DNA of 64,000 nucleotides from Pirellula sp. (GCA_013822735.1 PNKZ01000006.1:238418-302417); one strand, 5' to 3'; positions 29,313 through 39,279 are shown, counted from the stretch's first letter. A program made the numbers and translations. The notes: generated by a model not told the origin, from the sequence alone.

Positions 29313-31316
29313 ATGATCAGCCGTACGATTACCACGTTCGCACTCGTCGTCAGCATTTGGGCCTCGACGGCTGAAGCGCAAGACACCATCCGCTGGGAAA
29401 CCGATCTCGCGACGGGGCAGCGCCTCGCTGCGCAAACCAATCGGCTCGTGCTCGTGCACTTCTGGGGAACGTGGTGCCCGCCGTGCATGGAGATGGAAAA
29501 GACCGTCTTCAGCAAGCCGGGGCTCGGCACCGCCGTACATCCGTACTACGTGCCGGTGAAGATCCAGGTCGAAGACGGGATGAATCAAGAACTCGTCAAG
29601 CAGTTTCAAGTCGACGGCTTTCCCTGCGACATCGTCATGACGGCGCAAGGACAAGTTGTTTCGCGCAGCAAGGGTTTCAAACCGGCAGGCGAATACGTGT
29701 CGATGCTGAACCAAGCGGCGCAACAAGCGCTGGCCGCGGCTCGCCCGATTGCGGCCAACGCCGCCACGAGCGGTGCAGCGACCGCGGCCGGAACTCCGCC
29801 CGTGAATCCTTACGTCAAGCCGGGCAATCCCTACGCCGTACCGGCCACGGCTCCTGCATCGCCGTATGCCATGCAGCCGACGACCACGGGCGCCGCACCT
29901 GTTGCAGCCGCACCCGTTGGCGCGGCGACTCCGGTCGCGGCAAGCGTCGGTTCGCGTTACGCCACGACCTACACTCCGCCGGCCGCTTTGCCGACGACGA
30001 CCAATCCACAAATGGCCGGCGCTCCGCAAACGGGCGGCGCAAGCACCCCGAACACCGGTGCCGCTCCGGCGTCGGCAGGGCTGCGTACGGACGACCGCTA
30101 TGCTTCGTACTATTCCAACCGCGGCGCGACGCCGACGGCACCGACGACCGCCGCGCCGGTTGCGGCCGCCGCGCCTTATACACCCGCCGCGCCTGCCGCC
30201 ACGACCGCCGCAGCAACGCCGGCCGCTTCCGCTCCGGTAGCCGCTATGCCTTATCCCGCTCCGATGACGAGCCCGGTACCTTTTACCGCCGCGGCGGCAG
30301 GTGGGTCGACTGCCGCAGCCGCCACGAACATGGCACCGTTGAACACGGCACCAATGAACACGGCACCGTCGACCACCGGCTCGCGTTATGCGACCCCGAC
30401 GACGGGCGACCGCTACGCAGCGTCCCCGGTCGGCGATCGCTACGCCGCCTCGACGATCCCGGCAACGACGGCTCCGGCGGCGCAACCTTTTCCCATCGCG
30501 CCTGCTTCGCCTATCTCGCAAACTCCAGAAGCGCAAAAAACCGCCGTGCAACCGACGAACGCCATCGCCGACGCCGGACTGACGACGGCGATTCCGGGCA
30601 CCTTCGCCGCATCGTACGGGCCGCCGAAATTGCCCACCGCCACGACAGCGCCCTCGACAATCGCGCCTGCAACGACCGCCGCTGTGGCGCCGACGGCTCC
30701 TACGGCCGTCGCCGCAACTGCTCCGGCACCCTATCGCGGCGCTGTCGTTTCAGCGCCGGGTGCCGCCGCCCCGGTTGCTTCCGCACCGGCAGCCGTCGCT
30801 GCGACACCTCCGCTCGCTCAATCCGCGCCGCTCGCCTCCGCGCCGCCGAAGCCGCAACCGCTCGCAGCCAATCCGGCTCCGACGGCCACGGCCACCATGG
30901 CGAAGTCGGCCGCACAAGCGGCACTGCTCGCGCGCATCCCGGCGGGCTCTCCGCCGCTGGCGCTCGACGGCTACTGCCCGGTAACCGTCACCGACAAGAT
31001 GGTCTGGAAGCAAGGCGATCCGCAATTCGGCGCCGTGCACAAGGGGCGTACGTACCTCTTCGCGTCGGCCGCCGATCAGCAAAAGTTCTTGGCCAATCCG
31101 GACAAGTTTAGCCCGATCATTTCGGGCAACGACCCGGTGGCCATCGTTGAAGACGGCCGCATCGTTCCGGGCAATCGCGACTTCGGCGTCTTCTGCGGCG
31201 GCCAGATGGTGCTCTTCTCATCGGCCGAAAACTGCAACAAGTACCGCGCGGACCAAAAGCGCTACGACGCCGGCCTGCGACAAGCGATGCAAAGCGGCGC
31301 GGCTCTGCGTCGCTAG
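29313..31316 (+). CDS. Exported thioredoxin-YHS fusion with long Ala/Pro/Thr linker
   Basis: A 667-residue protein with a signal peptide (TFALVVSIWASTAEA). Residues 25-140 are a thioredoxin fold with active site WGTWCPPCMEME (C55/C58). Residues 150-545 are low-complexity Ala/Pro/Thr sequence carrying repeated RYA units (GSRYAT, DDRYASYYS, GDRYAASPVGDRYAAS). The C-terminal 120 residues hold two YHS-like modules: LDGYCPVTVTDKMVW ... GRTYLFASAADQQKFLANPDKFSP, then RDFGVFCGGQMVLFSSAENCNKYRADQKRY. YHS modules often accompany metal handling. A periplasmic thiol-redox protein with a long flexible spacer is the best reading; its partner is unknown. Confidence 0.85.
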   Translation: MISRTITTFALVVSIWASTAEAQDTIRWETDLATGQRLAAQTNRLVLVHFWGTWCPPCMEMEKTVFSKPGLGTAVHPYYVPVKIQVEDGMNQELVKQFQVDGFPCDIVMTAQGQVVSRSKGFKPAGEYVSMLNQAAQQALAAARPIAANAATSGAATAAGTPPVNPYVKPGNPYAVPATAPASPYAMQPTTTGAAPVAAAPVGAATPVAASVGSRYATTYTPPAALPTTTNPQMAGAPQTGGASTPNTGAAPASAGLRTDDRYASYYSNRGATPTAPTTAAPVAAAAPYTPAAPAATTAAATPAASAPVAAMPYPAPMTSPVPFTAAAAGGSTAAAATNMAPLNTAPMNTAPSTTGSRYATPTTGDRYAASPVGDRYAASTIPATTAPAAQPFPIAPASPISQTPEAQKTAVQPTNAIADAGLTTAIPGTFAASYGPPKLPTATTAPSTIAPATTAAVAPTAPTAVAATAPAPYRGAVVSAPGAAAPVASAPAAVAATPPLAQSAPLASAPPKPQPLAANPAPTATATMAKSAAQAALLARIPAGSPPLALDGYCPVTVTDKMVWKQGDPQFGAVHKGRTYLFASAADQQKFLANPDKFSPIISGNDPVAIVEDGRIVPGNRDFGVFCGGQMVLFSSAENCNKYRADQKRYDAGLRQAMQSGAALRR

Positions 31317-31337
31317 GAATACTGCGTCGCTAAGAAA

Positions 31338-32876
31338 CTATTCGACCGTGCGGCCGAAGTGCGCGCGCAGACGTTCGCTCGTTTGCGCCACGGCCTTGTC
31401 GGCCGTTCCTTCGGCGAGCACCCGCTCTTCGACCAGGAGCTCGGCCAGTTCCTCAAGCGTCGCTCGTCGCAATTCTCGGGCAAACAGCAGCATCAACCGC
31501 CGCTCGATCAGGTCGTCGAGCGTATGTACCCATTGGGTGCGAATCACTTCACGCACGAAGCCTCGCGATAAATCGGCCCCCACAACGCGTCGCTCATCCG
31601 TGATGGTTCCGCCGTTCGCCAAGGCCGGCGGAATCGGACGCGTCCGCGAATTCGCCGTCGGCGACTTTGACGTCGGCCCGCCGAGGAGCTTCTTCCACAC
31701 GGCCCCGGCCGTTTCTTCGGCGAGCGACCGGCACGTCGTCAGTTTGCCGCCGACCAACGTGAGCGTCGGCCATGGCATGTCCGGATGTTCGACGATCGCA
31801 TGTCGGCGCGTGATCGCCGCCGGCGTCGAAGCGTCGGTAAACGGCAACGGCCGCACTCCGCTGTAGTGCAACGTCACGTCGCCGCGCGTCAACGGGCAAC
31901 TCGGCAGCACGTTTCCGGCAAGGTCCAACAAGTAGTCGATCTCCGCCTCGCTCGCCACCGCCGTCGCCGGGTCTCCTTCGTAAGGCAAGTCGGTCGTGCC
32001 GATGAGCGTCGCTTCGCCAAACGGAATAATGAACACCGGCCGACCGTCGGAGGCCTCGGCGTAGAGCGCGGCCCCGTCGAGCGTGCGGCGGATGTCGTCG
32101 CGAAAGACGACAATATGGCTCCCCTTCGTGCCGCTGAGCAAGCGACGATGGCCGCAGCCCAGGGCCTGCGTCACATCGTCTCCCCACGGACCGCCGGCAT
32201 TCACGACGGCCGCGGGCTCGAACTCTTCTACGGCACCCGCACGCGTGAAGATGCGCAGCCGCTTTCCCTCGCGCTCGACGCGCGCATAGTTGTGCACGGT
32301 AAAGTGCGAGCCCTGTTCTTCCGCCGCGCGCCGGGCATCGGCCAACAGCGCCACGGTGAATTGCTCCGGATAGCGCATCTGGGCGTCGGAGTACGCGCAC
32401 AGCCAGTGGTAGCGCTTCGCCGGCGGATGCAAGAAGTTGGTGCCGATCCGAATGACGTGCGACTTCGGCAGCGAGCTCCCCGCGGCTAGCAGGTCGTACC
32501 ACCAGAGTCCGAAGCGCACGACCCACAGCCCGCGGCGCGAGCGGGGCTTGTACTTACCGCCGAGCAACAGCTTTCCCAGGCCGTCGACGAAGCCGCCGAG
32601 TCGCCGTTCGACCGGCACGCGAAACTCCATCGGGCGCACGAAATCCGGCGCCAGCGTCACGAGCCGTTCGCGCTCGGCGAGTGATTCGCGCACGAGCGCG
32701 GTGTCGGCATATTCCAAATAGCGCAAGCCGCCGTGGACCAGACGGGACGAATACGCGGTGGTGCCCGACGCGATATCGGCCGCATCGACGACGACGACAT
32801 CCAGACCGCTCAGCGCGAGTTCACGCGCCGCGGCGGCGCCGTTGATGCCCGCACCGATAACAACGACGGGTTGCAC
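31338..32876 (-). CDS. glpD: FAD-dependent glycerol-3-phosphate dehydrogenase
   Basis: A 512-residue flavoprotein. The N-terminal dinucleotide motif is VVVIGAGINGAAAAREL; ASGTTAYSSRLVHGGLRYLE is the diagnostic GlpA/GlpD segment. FAD-binding GTTDLPYEGDP and the late SGVRPL and VGGKLTTCRSLAEE are all present. It oxidises sn-glycerol-3-phosphate to dihydroxyacetone phosphate and feeds electrons to quinone at the membrane. The start is GTG at 32876. There is no glycerol kinase or facilitator nearby. It converges on the thioredoxin/YHS gene with a 21 bp gap containing a direct repeat (CTGCGTCGCTA). Confidence 0.95.
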   Translation of the reverse strand: MQPVVVIGAGINGAAAARELALSGLDVVVVDAADIASGTTAYSSRLVHGGLRYLEYADTALVRESLAERERLVTLAPDFVRPMEFRVPVERRLGGFVDGLGKLLLGGKYKPRSRRGLWVVRFGLWWYDLLAAGSSLPKSHVIRIGTNFLHPPAKRYHWLCAYSDAQMRYPEQFTVALLADARRAAEEQGSHFTVHNYARVEREGKRLRIFTRAGAVEEFEPAAVVNAGGPWGDDVTQALGCGHRRLLSGTKGSHIVVFRDDIRRTLDGAALYAEASDGRPVFIIPFGEATLIGTTDLPYEGDPATAVASEAEIDYLLDLAGNVLPSCPLTRGDVTLHYSGVRPLPFTDASTPAAITRRHAIVEHPDMPWPTLTLVGGKLTTCRSLAEETAGAVWKKLLGGPTSKSPTANSRTRPIPPALANGGTITDERRVVGADLSRGFVREVIRTQWVHTLDDLIERRLMLLFARELRRATLEELAELLVEERVLAEGTADKAVAQTSERLRAHFGRTVE

Positions 32877-32961
32877 AATATGCGTGGGAATGGGGCGGGG
32901 CGGAGGGCGTAATAAAAATGCCGCCCGAGATCATAGCGAACCCTGCGTACGCTTGCGCCGG

Positions 32962-33696
32962 CTAGCTGCGCTTGCGCCGACCCCGTTCGAGCGACTGCAC
33001 CGCGGAGCGAACCCCTTCCAATTCCGGATTTAGCTTGAGTGCCCGGCGGAAACATTGGAGCGCCTCTTCGGTGTCTCCCATGTTCAAGTAGCACTGCCCC
33101 ATTCCGGCCGCAGCGCCGAAGTGGTAGGGATTGATTTCCAGGGCCTGGCGACAGTCGCTAATGCTTTCCGTATACCGGCCGAGACCATATTGCGAAATGG
33201 CCCGTTGGTTCCACGCTTCCGCAAACCAGGGAGCGAAGTCGACCAGTTCCGAAGCTCGGCCGTAGGCCTGCCGGTAATGCTTGGCGATATTCTCGCGGAT
33301 GATTACTTCGAGCAATTTCTGCTGCGAATCGGTGCCGGATCGGCACCAAACGGCCCGCAACGCGTTTTCGGCCATCGTTCGCACGCCCCGATCGACGTCG
33401 TGCAGAGCCTTGCCCAGCGCGCCGTTCGAGACGTAATCCCCCAAGTATCCCAATGCCAAGGCCGAAGCCCGACGGGTTCCTCGAGCAGGGTGCGTGAGCA
33501 ACCGCTCCAGCGTCGCCGCGGCGTATCGTTTTTGCACGTTGCGAATAAACGCCGCGGCATCACGATCGTCGAGGAATTGCTGGTAGAGGAATTCCAGCAG
33601 CGGTAAGCGGGGGACGCTTGCTGCCACGAGTGAAAAGCTCCGCACAACGAGGAGGTAGTTCTGGAACGGTTTTGACGACTTTTCCGGTCGTTCCAC
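32962..33696 (-). CDS. HEAT-repeat plus TPR protein
   Basis: A 244-residue soluble protein. Residues 60-125 look like HEAT repeats (RLLTHPARGTRRASALALGYLGDY, KALHDVDRGVRTMAENALRAVW). Residues 145-235 are TPRs (AWNQRAISQYGLGRYTESISDCRQALEINPYHFGAAAGMGQCYLNMGDTEEALQCFRRALKLNP). These are scaffold repeats for protein contacts; no catalytic motif is seen. The start is GTG at 33696. It lies upstream of glpD on the same strand (85 bp gap) but is probably functionally separate. Confidence 0.8.
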   Translation of the reverse strand: MERPEKSSKPFQNYLLVVRSFSLVAASVPRLPLLEFLYQQFLDDRDAAAFIRNVQKRYAAATLERLLTHPARGTRRASALALGYLGDYVSNGALGKALHDVDRGVRTMAENALRAVWCRSGTDSQQKLLEVIIRENIAKHYRQAYGRASELVDFAPWFAEAWNQRAISQYGLGRYTESISDCRQALEINPYHFGAAAGMGQCYLNMGDTEEALQCFRRALKLNPELEGVRSAVQSLERGRRKRS

Positions 33697-33867
33697 CCCA
33701 GTCTACTTACGCTCCTCACGCTTTCCACAAAAAAGAGCGGAAATTGTCCCACCTGAGTTCGATCGCTAGGTTTCAGGAGCATCTCACCACAGAATGAGAG
33801 GTGCTCACCGGCCCGAGCGGCTCGCTCCCGGGCACGGCGGACTTCGCCACAATCGCTATCCATTCCC

Positions 33868-35043
33868 ATGCCGCACCGGTCTCGCTGCTCGACGACGCTT
33901 CTTGTCTGCCGATGGTTGTCGGCGGGGCTACTTTGCTGCGTCATCGCTCCGACGACCGGCTTTGCCGAACCCCCAGTTCCCGCCGCGACGGCCCAAGACT
34001 TACAACGCCGCCTGGCCGAACCGGTCAGCGTCGGCTGGTCAGGCTCGTCGTTGCGCGATGCGCTTCTGACGCGCGCCCGGCTCAGCGGCATCGCCATGCT
34101 GGTCGATCGGCGCATCGACCCCGGCCTGACGGTGGAACTCGCCCTGGCCGAGCAACCAACGTTCGTCCTCCTCGAAAAAGTCGCCGCAGCGCACCAGCTC
34201 GGCATCTCGTTCTTTGGCCCGGTGGTCGTCGTCGGTCCGCCGACGGCAATGGCCGACCTGCGCACGGTGGCGACCTTGCGGCAGCAAGAAACGCAAACGT
34301 TCCCCATTGAGCTTCGCAACGCGTTGGCTCGCAAGTCTCCGTTGGCGTGGAGCGATCTCGCCGAACCGCGCGCGATGCTCCTGCAAGCGGCGGCCGAAGC
34401 GCGGCTCTCCGTCGCCAATGCCGAGTTGCTGCCGCACGATCTCTGGCCTGCCAATGCGTTGCCCCCGCTCACGCTTCTCGAGCGTCTGACGCTCCTGACC
34501 GCGCCGTTCGACCTGACGTTTCAGATCGACCACACCACCCGGCGGCTAACCCTGCGACCGATCGACGAAAGCCCCCGCATCGCCCGCAGCTACACGCCTG
34601 CGAGTCATGCCGAGGAGACGTTCCAGCGCTGGAAAAAGCTGCTGCCCGAAGCAGAACTTCGTCGCGATGGGGCAACGATCATCGTGCGCGCTCGCGTGGA
34701 AGATCATGAGAAACTCCGGCCCGGCGGTAGCGCCACAAAGCCGGTTGCCGCAAGTCCGTCGGGCACAAAACCTCCCCTCACGGCGCCGGAGCGACGTTAT
34801 ACGCTCCGACTCAAGAACAAGCCGTTCGCCGAACTGATCAAGTTGCTGCGCGATACGCACATGCTCCCCATCGAGGTCGACGAAGCGGCGATTCGCGACG
34901 CCGGCATCTCGCTCGACAAGTGGACCAACGTGGAAGTGGCCGATGCAACATTAGAGGAACTTCTGCAACAAGCCGGCGCACCGCTCGGCCTTTCGGTGCG
35001 CGCCGAGGCCGGCAAATTGCGAATTGTCCCGGCCGCCAAGTAA
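33868..35043 (+). CDS. Exported protein with repeated secretin-N/STN-like regions, unknown function
   Basis: A 391-residue protein with a signal peptide (LLVCRWLSAGLLCCVIAPTTGFA). The first region (SGSSLRDALLTRARLSGIAMLVDRRIDPGLTVELALAEQPTFVLLEKVAAAHQLGISFFGPVVVVGP) has the STN/secretin-N pattern of a short domain near a secretin, and the C-terminal LKNKPFAELIKLLRDTHMLPIEVDEAAIRDAGISLDKWTNVEVADATLEELLQQAGAPLGLSVRAEAGKLRIVP repeats it. No pore-forming secretin domain is present. A periplasmic structural or binding role is likely. The small secretin-like gene at 8768-9433 is not adjacent. Confidence 0.7.
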   Translation: MPHRSRCSTTLLVCRWLSAGLLCCVIAPTTGFAEPPVPAATAQDLQRRLAEPVSVGWSGSSLRDALLTRARLSGIAMLVDRRIDPGLTVELALAEQPTFVLLEKVAAAHQLGISFFGPVVVVGPPTAMADLRTVATLRQQETQTFPIELRNALARKSPLAWSDLAEPRAMLLQAAAEARLSVANAELLPHDLWPANALPPLTLLERLTLLTAPFDLTFQIDHTTRRLTLRPIDESPRIARSYTPASHAEETFQRWKKLLPEAELRRDGATIIVRARVEDHEKLRPGGSATKPVAASPSGTKPPLTAPERRYTLRLKNKPFAELIKLLRDTHMLPIEVDEAAIRDAGISLDKWTNVEVADATLEELLQQAGAPLGLSVRAEAGKLRIVPAAK

Positions 35044-35195
35044 CGCCGCGGCCGAGTTTCTTCGCGGCCGTGAGCTTCGGTTTTTCGCCGTCCCGTATTG
35101 CTCGCGTCCCCCGGTCGGTTGGTGTAGGCTGATCGGCGTTGCCGTCGCGCAGGCCGCAACTTCCCCGCCTCCCACCGCACGCCAGGAATGTCGCC

Positions 35196-36239
35196 ATGAA
35201 GTCGCTCTCATTGTTCGGCTTCCCACTTCTTTATCTCATCCCCTTGCTGGTTCCGAGTTCCTCGGCCCGGGCACAATCGTTTCTCGACGCGGCGAAGTCG
35301 CAAGCAGTTGATGCGAAGACGCAACTGCCGGCCAATCCCGCCGCTTGGCTCAATTCGCCGCCGCTCACGACGGAGATGCTCGCCGGCAAGTCGGCGTTTC
35401 TCTATTTCTACGAGGAGGGTTGCCCGCGCTGTCGCGAACGCTGGCCGGCCATCTTCGAAGCGGCCAATCAGTTTCAGGGGAAACCGGTCGTGTTTATCGC
35501 CGTCAACTCCGGCACGCCCCGCAACGAAGTGCAGCGCTACGCGAGCGAGGTCGGCCTGAAGTGGCCGGTGATCGTCGACACCGATCGCTCGTTCGAAAAG
35601 GCGGCCGGCCTCACCAATGAAATCAGTCTGCAAAACATCTATCAAGCCCGCGCCCTGCTGCCCGACGGCTCGATTCAAAACGCCTCGACGGACATCGCCT
35701 CGAGCGTGCCGGAATTGCTCACCGATGCCAAGTGGCGCGTCGAGCCGACCGAGGTCCCCGACCTGCTCAAGCCGGCGTGGCTGCAGATCGAGTTCGGCAA
35801 TTTCAACGCCGCCTCGGCGCTTATCAAGAAAAACCTCTCGTCGCCGAAGTCCGACGTGAAGTCCGGCGCCGAAAAGCTGATGGCGGCCGTCACCAAAGAA
35901 CGGGATGCCGCGATCAAGGCCGCCGACGAAGCCGACGCCGCCGGCCGGAAGTGGGAAGCGTTCAAGCTTTACACCGCACTCGTCCTCCGCTTCAAAACGT
36001 TCGACGTGCCGACTGAAATCCACGTCAAGCTCCGCGAACTCCCGACGACCGAGGCCGTCCGCAACGAACTCGCCGCCGGCAAACTGTGGGACGGCGTCGC
36101 TCGACAACTCTCGCCGGCCGCGCCGCCGAGCAAAGGCGCGCTCGCCCAGCTACAACGCATCGTCAAACAACATCCCGACACCGAAGCGGCCCGTCATGCA
36201 CAGCTGGTCATCGATCGCGCAGCCGTCGCCTCGCAATAA
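35196..36239 (+). CDS. Exported TlpA/thioredoxin-like protein with helical tail
   Basis: A 347-residue protein with a signal peptide (LFGFPLLYLIPLLVPSSSARA). The thioredoxin-like domain (residues 45-185) has active site EEGCPRCRERW (CPRC), VFIAVNSGTPRNEVQRYASEVGLKWPVIVDTDRSF, and a cis-Pro-type region near YQARALLPDG. The C-terminal 160 residues are helical and TPR-like. The ATG at 35196 begins the signal peptide and follows AGGAA. A periplasmic thiol-disulfide function is likely. It follows the STN-like gene and precedes fbp on the same strand. Confidence 0.83.
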   Translation: MKSLSLFGFPLLYLIPLLVPSSSARAQSFLDAAKSQAVDAKTQLPANPAAWLNSPPLTTEMLAGKSAFLYFYEEGCPRCRERWPAIFEAANQFQGKPVVFIAVNSGTPRNEVQRYASEVGLKWPVIVDTDRSFEKAAGLTNEISLQNIYQARALLPDGSIQNASTDIASSVPELLTDAKWRVEPTEVPDLLKPAWLQIEFGNFNAASALIKKNLSSPKSDVKSGAEKLMAAVTKERDAAIKAADEADAAGRKWEAFKLYTALVLRFKTFDVPTEIHVKLRELPTTEAVRNELAAGKLWDGVARQLSPAAPPSKGALAQLQRIVKQHPDTEAARHAQLVIDRAAVASQ

Positions 36240-36329
36240 TCGGCTGACACTCTCCCGCGCCGCCCCGAACGCAATTACCATAGAACATCGCCTCGCCCCC
36301 CTTCGTTCGCCCCTCGACTCACCGGATAC

Positions 36330-37334
<1,005 letters not shown>

Positions 37335-37363
37335 TCGTGGAGCTACACGCGAACGAATGACTT

Positions 37364-37429
37364 GCGAGCGGCGGGGTTTATCCCCGCCGTCCGGACGAGC
37401 AGACGGCGGGGATAAACCCCGCCGCTCGC
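37364..37429. repeat. Extragenic palindrome, copy 1 (28-bp perfect arms)
   Basis: The 28-base arm at 37364-37391 (begins GCGAGCGGCGGGGTTTAT) is perfectly complementary to 37402-37429 around a 10-base loop. The same arm occurs at 41367-41442. It lies 29 bp after the fbp stop, so it may end transcription, but its dispersed copies mark it as a repeat family. Confidence 0.9.
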
Positions 37430-37524
37430 GTATAGCTGCTGCAAGCCGGCGACGATTGTTTTAGAATGCCCTCGTCTACACGCAGCCACTTACGAACGCG
37501 GATTTGAAAATAGGAGTTCCCCCG

Positions 37525-37884
37525 ATGATCGAGCAACTTTCCGGCCTGCCCGCGCATACCTTCGGCGTCAAACTCAGCGGCAAGCTGCATGACGACGACT
37601 ATAAGACGCTGGTGCCGCTGGTCGACGCGGAGATCGCGAAGGAAGGAAAGATCAACATCCTCGCCCAGTTCCACGACTTCCACGGCTGGGACGCCAAGGC
37701 GTTGTGGGACGACACGAAATTCTCGACGACGCACTGCGGCAAGATTCGCCGCGTCGCCCTGGTCGGCGAGAAGACCTGGGAGAAGTACATGGCCGTGGTC
37801 TGCAAGCCGTTTACCATGGCGAAGATCAAGTACTTCGACGTCGCCGAACTCGAAGCCGCCAAAGCATGGCTCGCCGAAGCGTAA
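37525..37884 (+). CDS. SpoIIAA-like STAS-fold protein
   Basis: A 119-residue protein of the SpoIIAA-like family (MIEQLSGLPAHTFGVKLSGKLHDDDYKTLVPLVDAEIAKEGKINILAQFHDFHGWDAKALWDDTKF), an STAS-like fold with a central HDFHGWD loop. Close relatives are small cytoplasmic proteins of unknown role, often in lipid or stress contexts. AGGAG at 37512-37516 fixes the ATG at 37525. It is followed by a double hairpin repeat at 37914-37973. No anti-sigma kinase is adjacent, so a sporulation-type switch should not be assumed. Confidence 0.88.
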   Translation: MIEQLSGLPAHTFGVKLSGKLHDDDYKTLVPLVDAEIAKEGKINILAQFHDFHGWDAKALWDDTKFSTTHCGKIRRVALVGEKTWEKYMAVVCKPFTMAKIKYFDVAELEAAKAWLAEA

Positions 37885-37913
37885 GTAGTCGTCTTGAGCG
37901 TTGAATCGAACGC

Positions 37914-37973
37914 TTATTTAGCCCGCCGTCGGCGACGGCGGGCGCCCCCGGTCGCCGACCGGGGGCTAAATAA
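37914..37973. repeat. Tail-to-tail pair of ATTTAGC hairpins forming a three-way junction
   Basis: Outer TTATTTAGC/GCTAAATAA arms close two inner hairpins: CCCGCCGTC-GGC-GACGGCGGG (37922-37942) and CCCCCGGTC-GCC-GACCGGGGG (37945-37965). Each half has the ATTTAGC leader plus hairpin of the single elements at 40332, 45792 and 46691, and the halves are inverted. The two hairpin tips (GTCGGCGAC and GTCGCCGAC) are also complementary to each other. Confidence 0.8.
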
Positions 37974-38006
37974 TAATATGCGCGAGGGTTCCCAAGATTC
38001 GAGCGA

Positions 38007-39119
38007 CTAAAACTTCGCGTCGCCGAGATCTCGCAGCCAGCCGCGGATGTCGTTTTCGTATTCCGTCGACAAGTCGCCTTTGACGAGTTGCCGCTGGAAG
38101 CCCGCGGCGCCGTCTTTCATCACGTCGGCCGCTTCCGCGGTCGGGTATCGGCACATCGGGTCGGCCGCGACGAGCCCGCGAATTAGGTTCATCAGCAGTT
38201 CGTTGCAGGTGACGTCTTTCGGCAACCGTTCGTGCAGCCGATGCGAGAGACTCCGCTTGGCCTCGAGCAATTCCGTGTAGTTCTTGAGTCCGGCAAACGG
38301 CGGCTGGCCCGAAAGCACTTCGATCAGCACGTAGCCGAGGCTGCAAAGATCCGAACGTTCGGTTTGCTCGGCCCCTTCCAAGACTTCCGGCGCGGCATAC
38401 GGCGGCGTGCACGGTCCGCGCTGCGGCGTATCCATCAGGTCAAACGCCGAACCGATGTCGATGATCTTCGCGTTGCCCGTCCGCTTGAGCATGATGTTCG
38501 ACGGCTTGATATCGCCGTGTACGATCTTGGCGCGGTGCAGGGCGTTGAGCGCCGCCAAGCATTCACGCAGCACCGCGATGGCAATGCCCGGCTTGAGCCG
38601 AGCCTGGGTCGGGCCGGCGGTAACGATGACGTTGTTGACGTAGTTCCAGCGAGGTGTATCCAGTTTCTTTTTCAAAACGGCGAGCATGTCGTGCGACAGC
38701 AGCCGGCTGAGATCGAAGCCGTCGACCCATTCCATTTCCATGATGCGAATACGATTTCGCTCCACGAAATTATGGACGTCGAGCAGGTTGTCTTGCTGGA
38801 TCTGGGCAACGCGCGCGGCAACCCGGGCCATGCGTCCCATCGCCGTGTCGTAAGCCGCTTGGGTCTTAAACGGCTCGGGCGTGAAGATCTTCATCGCTAC
38901 GGGGAGCGTGAAGTGATCGGTACCGCGGCGTTCGCTGAGATACACGACCCCTTGGCCGCCGGCTCCGAGCAACTGGATAAAGCGATGATGCTCCGTCCAC
39001 GTCACCTTCTGCTCACCGACCAGCGCCTTGTACCGTTCGAGGATTTCCTGATCGCACGGCGTGGCGTCCTTGCCTTCAGCAGGAGGTGTCAGGGAAGTGA
39101 TGTAGTACGTCGAGTTCAT
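38007..39119 (-). CDS. Cytoplasmic Ser/Thr protein kinase with unusual catalytic motifs
   Basis: A 370-residue Hanks-type kinase without a membrane helix. The Gly loop is LLGAGGQGVVYLSE, the ATP lysine is in VAMKIF, the catalytic loop is IVHGDIKPSNIM (HGD instead of HRD), the magnesium motif is IIDIGSAF (DIG instead of DFG), and the APE motif is PPYAAPEVLEG. The key K, D, N and D residues are kept, so activity is plausible. I chose the ATG at 39119 over TTGs two codons upstream. No phosphatase or FHA protein is adjacent. Its target is unknown. Confidence 0.92.
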   Translation of the reverse strand: MNSTYYITSLTPPAEGKDATPCDQEILERYKALVGEQKVTWTEHHRFIQLLGAGGQGVVYLSERRGTDHFTLPVAMKIFTPEPFKTQAAYDTAMGRMARVAARVAQIQQDNLLDVHNFVERNRIRIMEMEWVDGFDLSRLLSHDMLAVLKKKLDTPRWNYVNNVIVTAGPTQARLKPGIAIAVLRECLAALNALHRAKIVHGDIKPSNIMLKRTGNAKIIDIGSAFDLMDTPQRGPCTPPYAAPEVLEGAEQTERSDLCSLGYVLIEVLSGQPPFAGLKNYTELLEAKRSLSHRLHERLPKDVTCNELLMNLIRGLVAADPMCRYPTAEAADVMKDGAAGFQRQLVKGDLSTEYENDIRGWLRDLGDAKF

Positions 39120-39182
39120 CAACAAATCTGCCGGGGTGAACGATGCGAAACAAGCGATGGGCGGCGAGGCGTCATGCCGATT

Positions 39183-39279
39183 GTCCGTAGTCAGTTGTCC
39201 GTAGTCCGTCGCGGGTTACGAAACAATTTCGTACTGGCAACGATTGCGGACGAAGCACAACGGACGACTGACTACGGAC
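39183..39279. repeat. Spaced inverted repeat with internal direct repeat
   Basis: GTCCGTAGTCAGTTGTCCGT at 39183-39202 pairs with 39260-39279, which reads ACGGACGACTGACTACGGAC; there is one mismatch. The left arm is itself a near-duplicate of the next 14 bases (TTGTCCGTAGTC twice). It sits between the kinase start and the end of the next gene. Confidence 0.65.

Noticed and set aside
29070..30551. 493-residue minus-strand frame over the thioredoxin/YHS linker
   Set aside because: It is the complement of the Ala/Pro/Thr repeat, giving Arg/Gly-rich nonsense.
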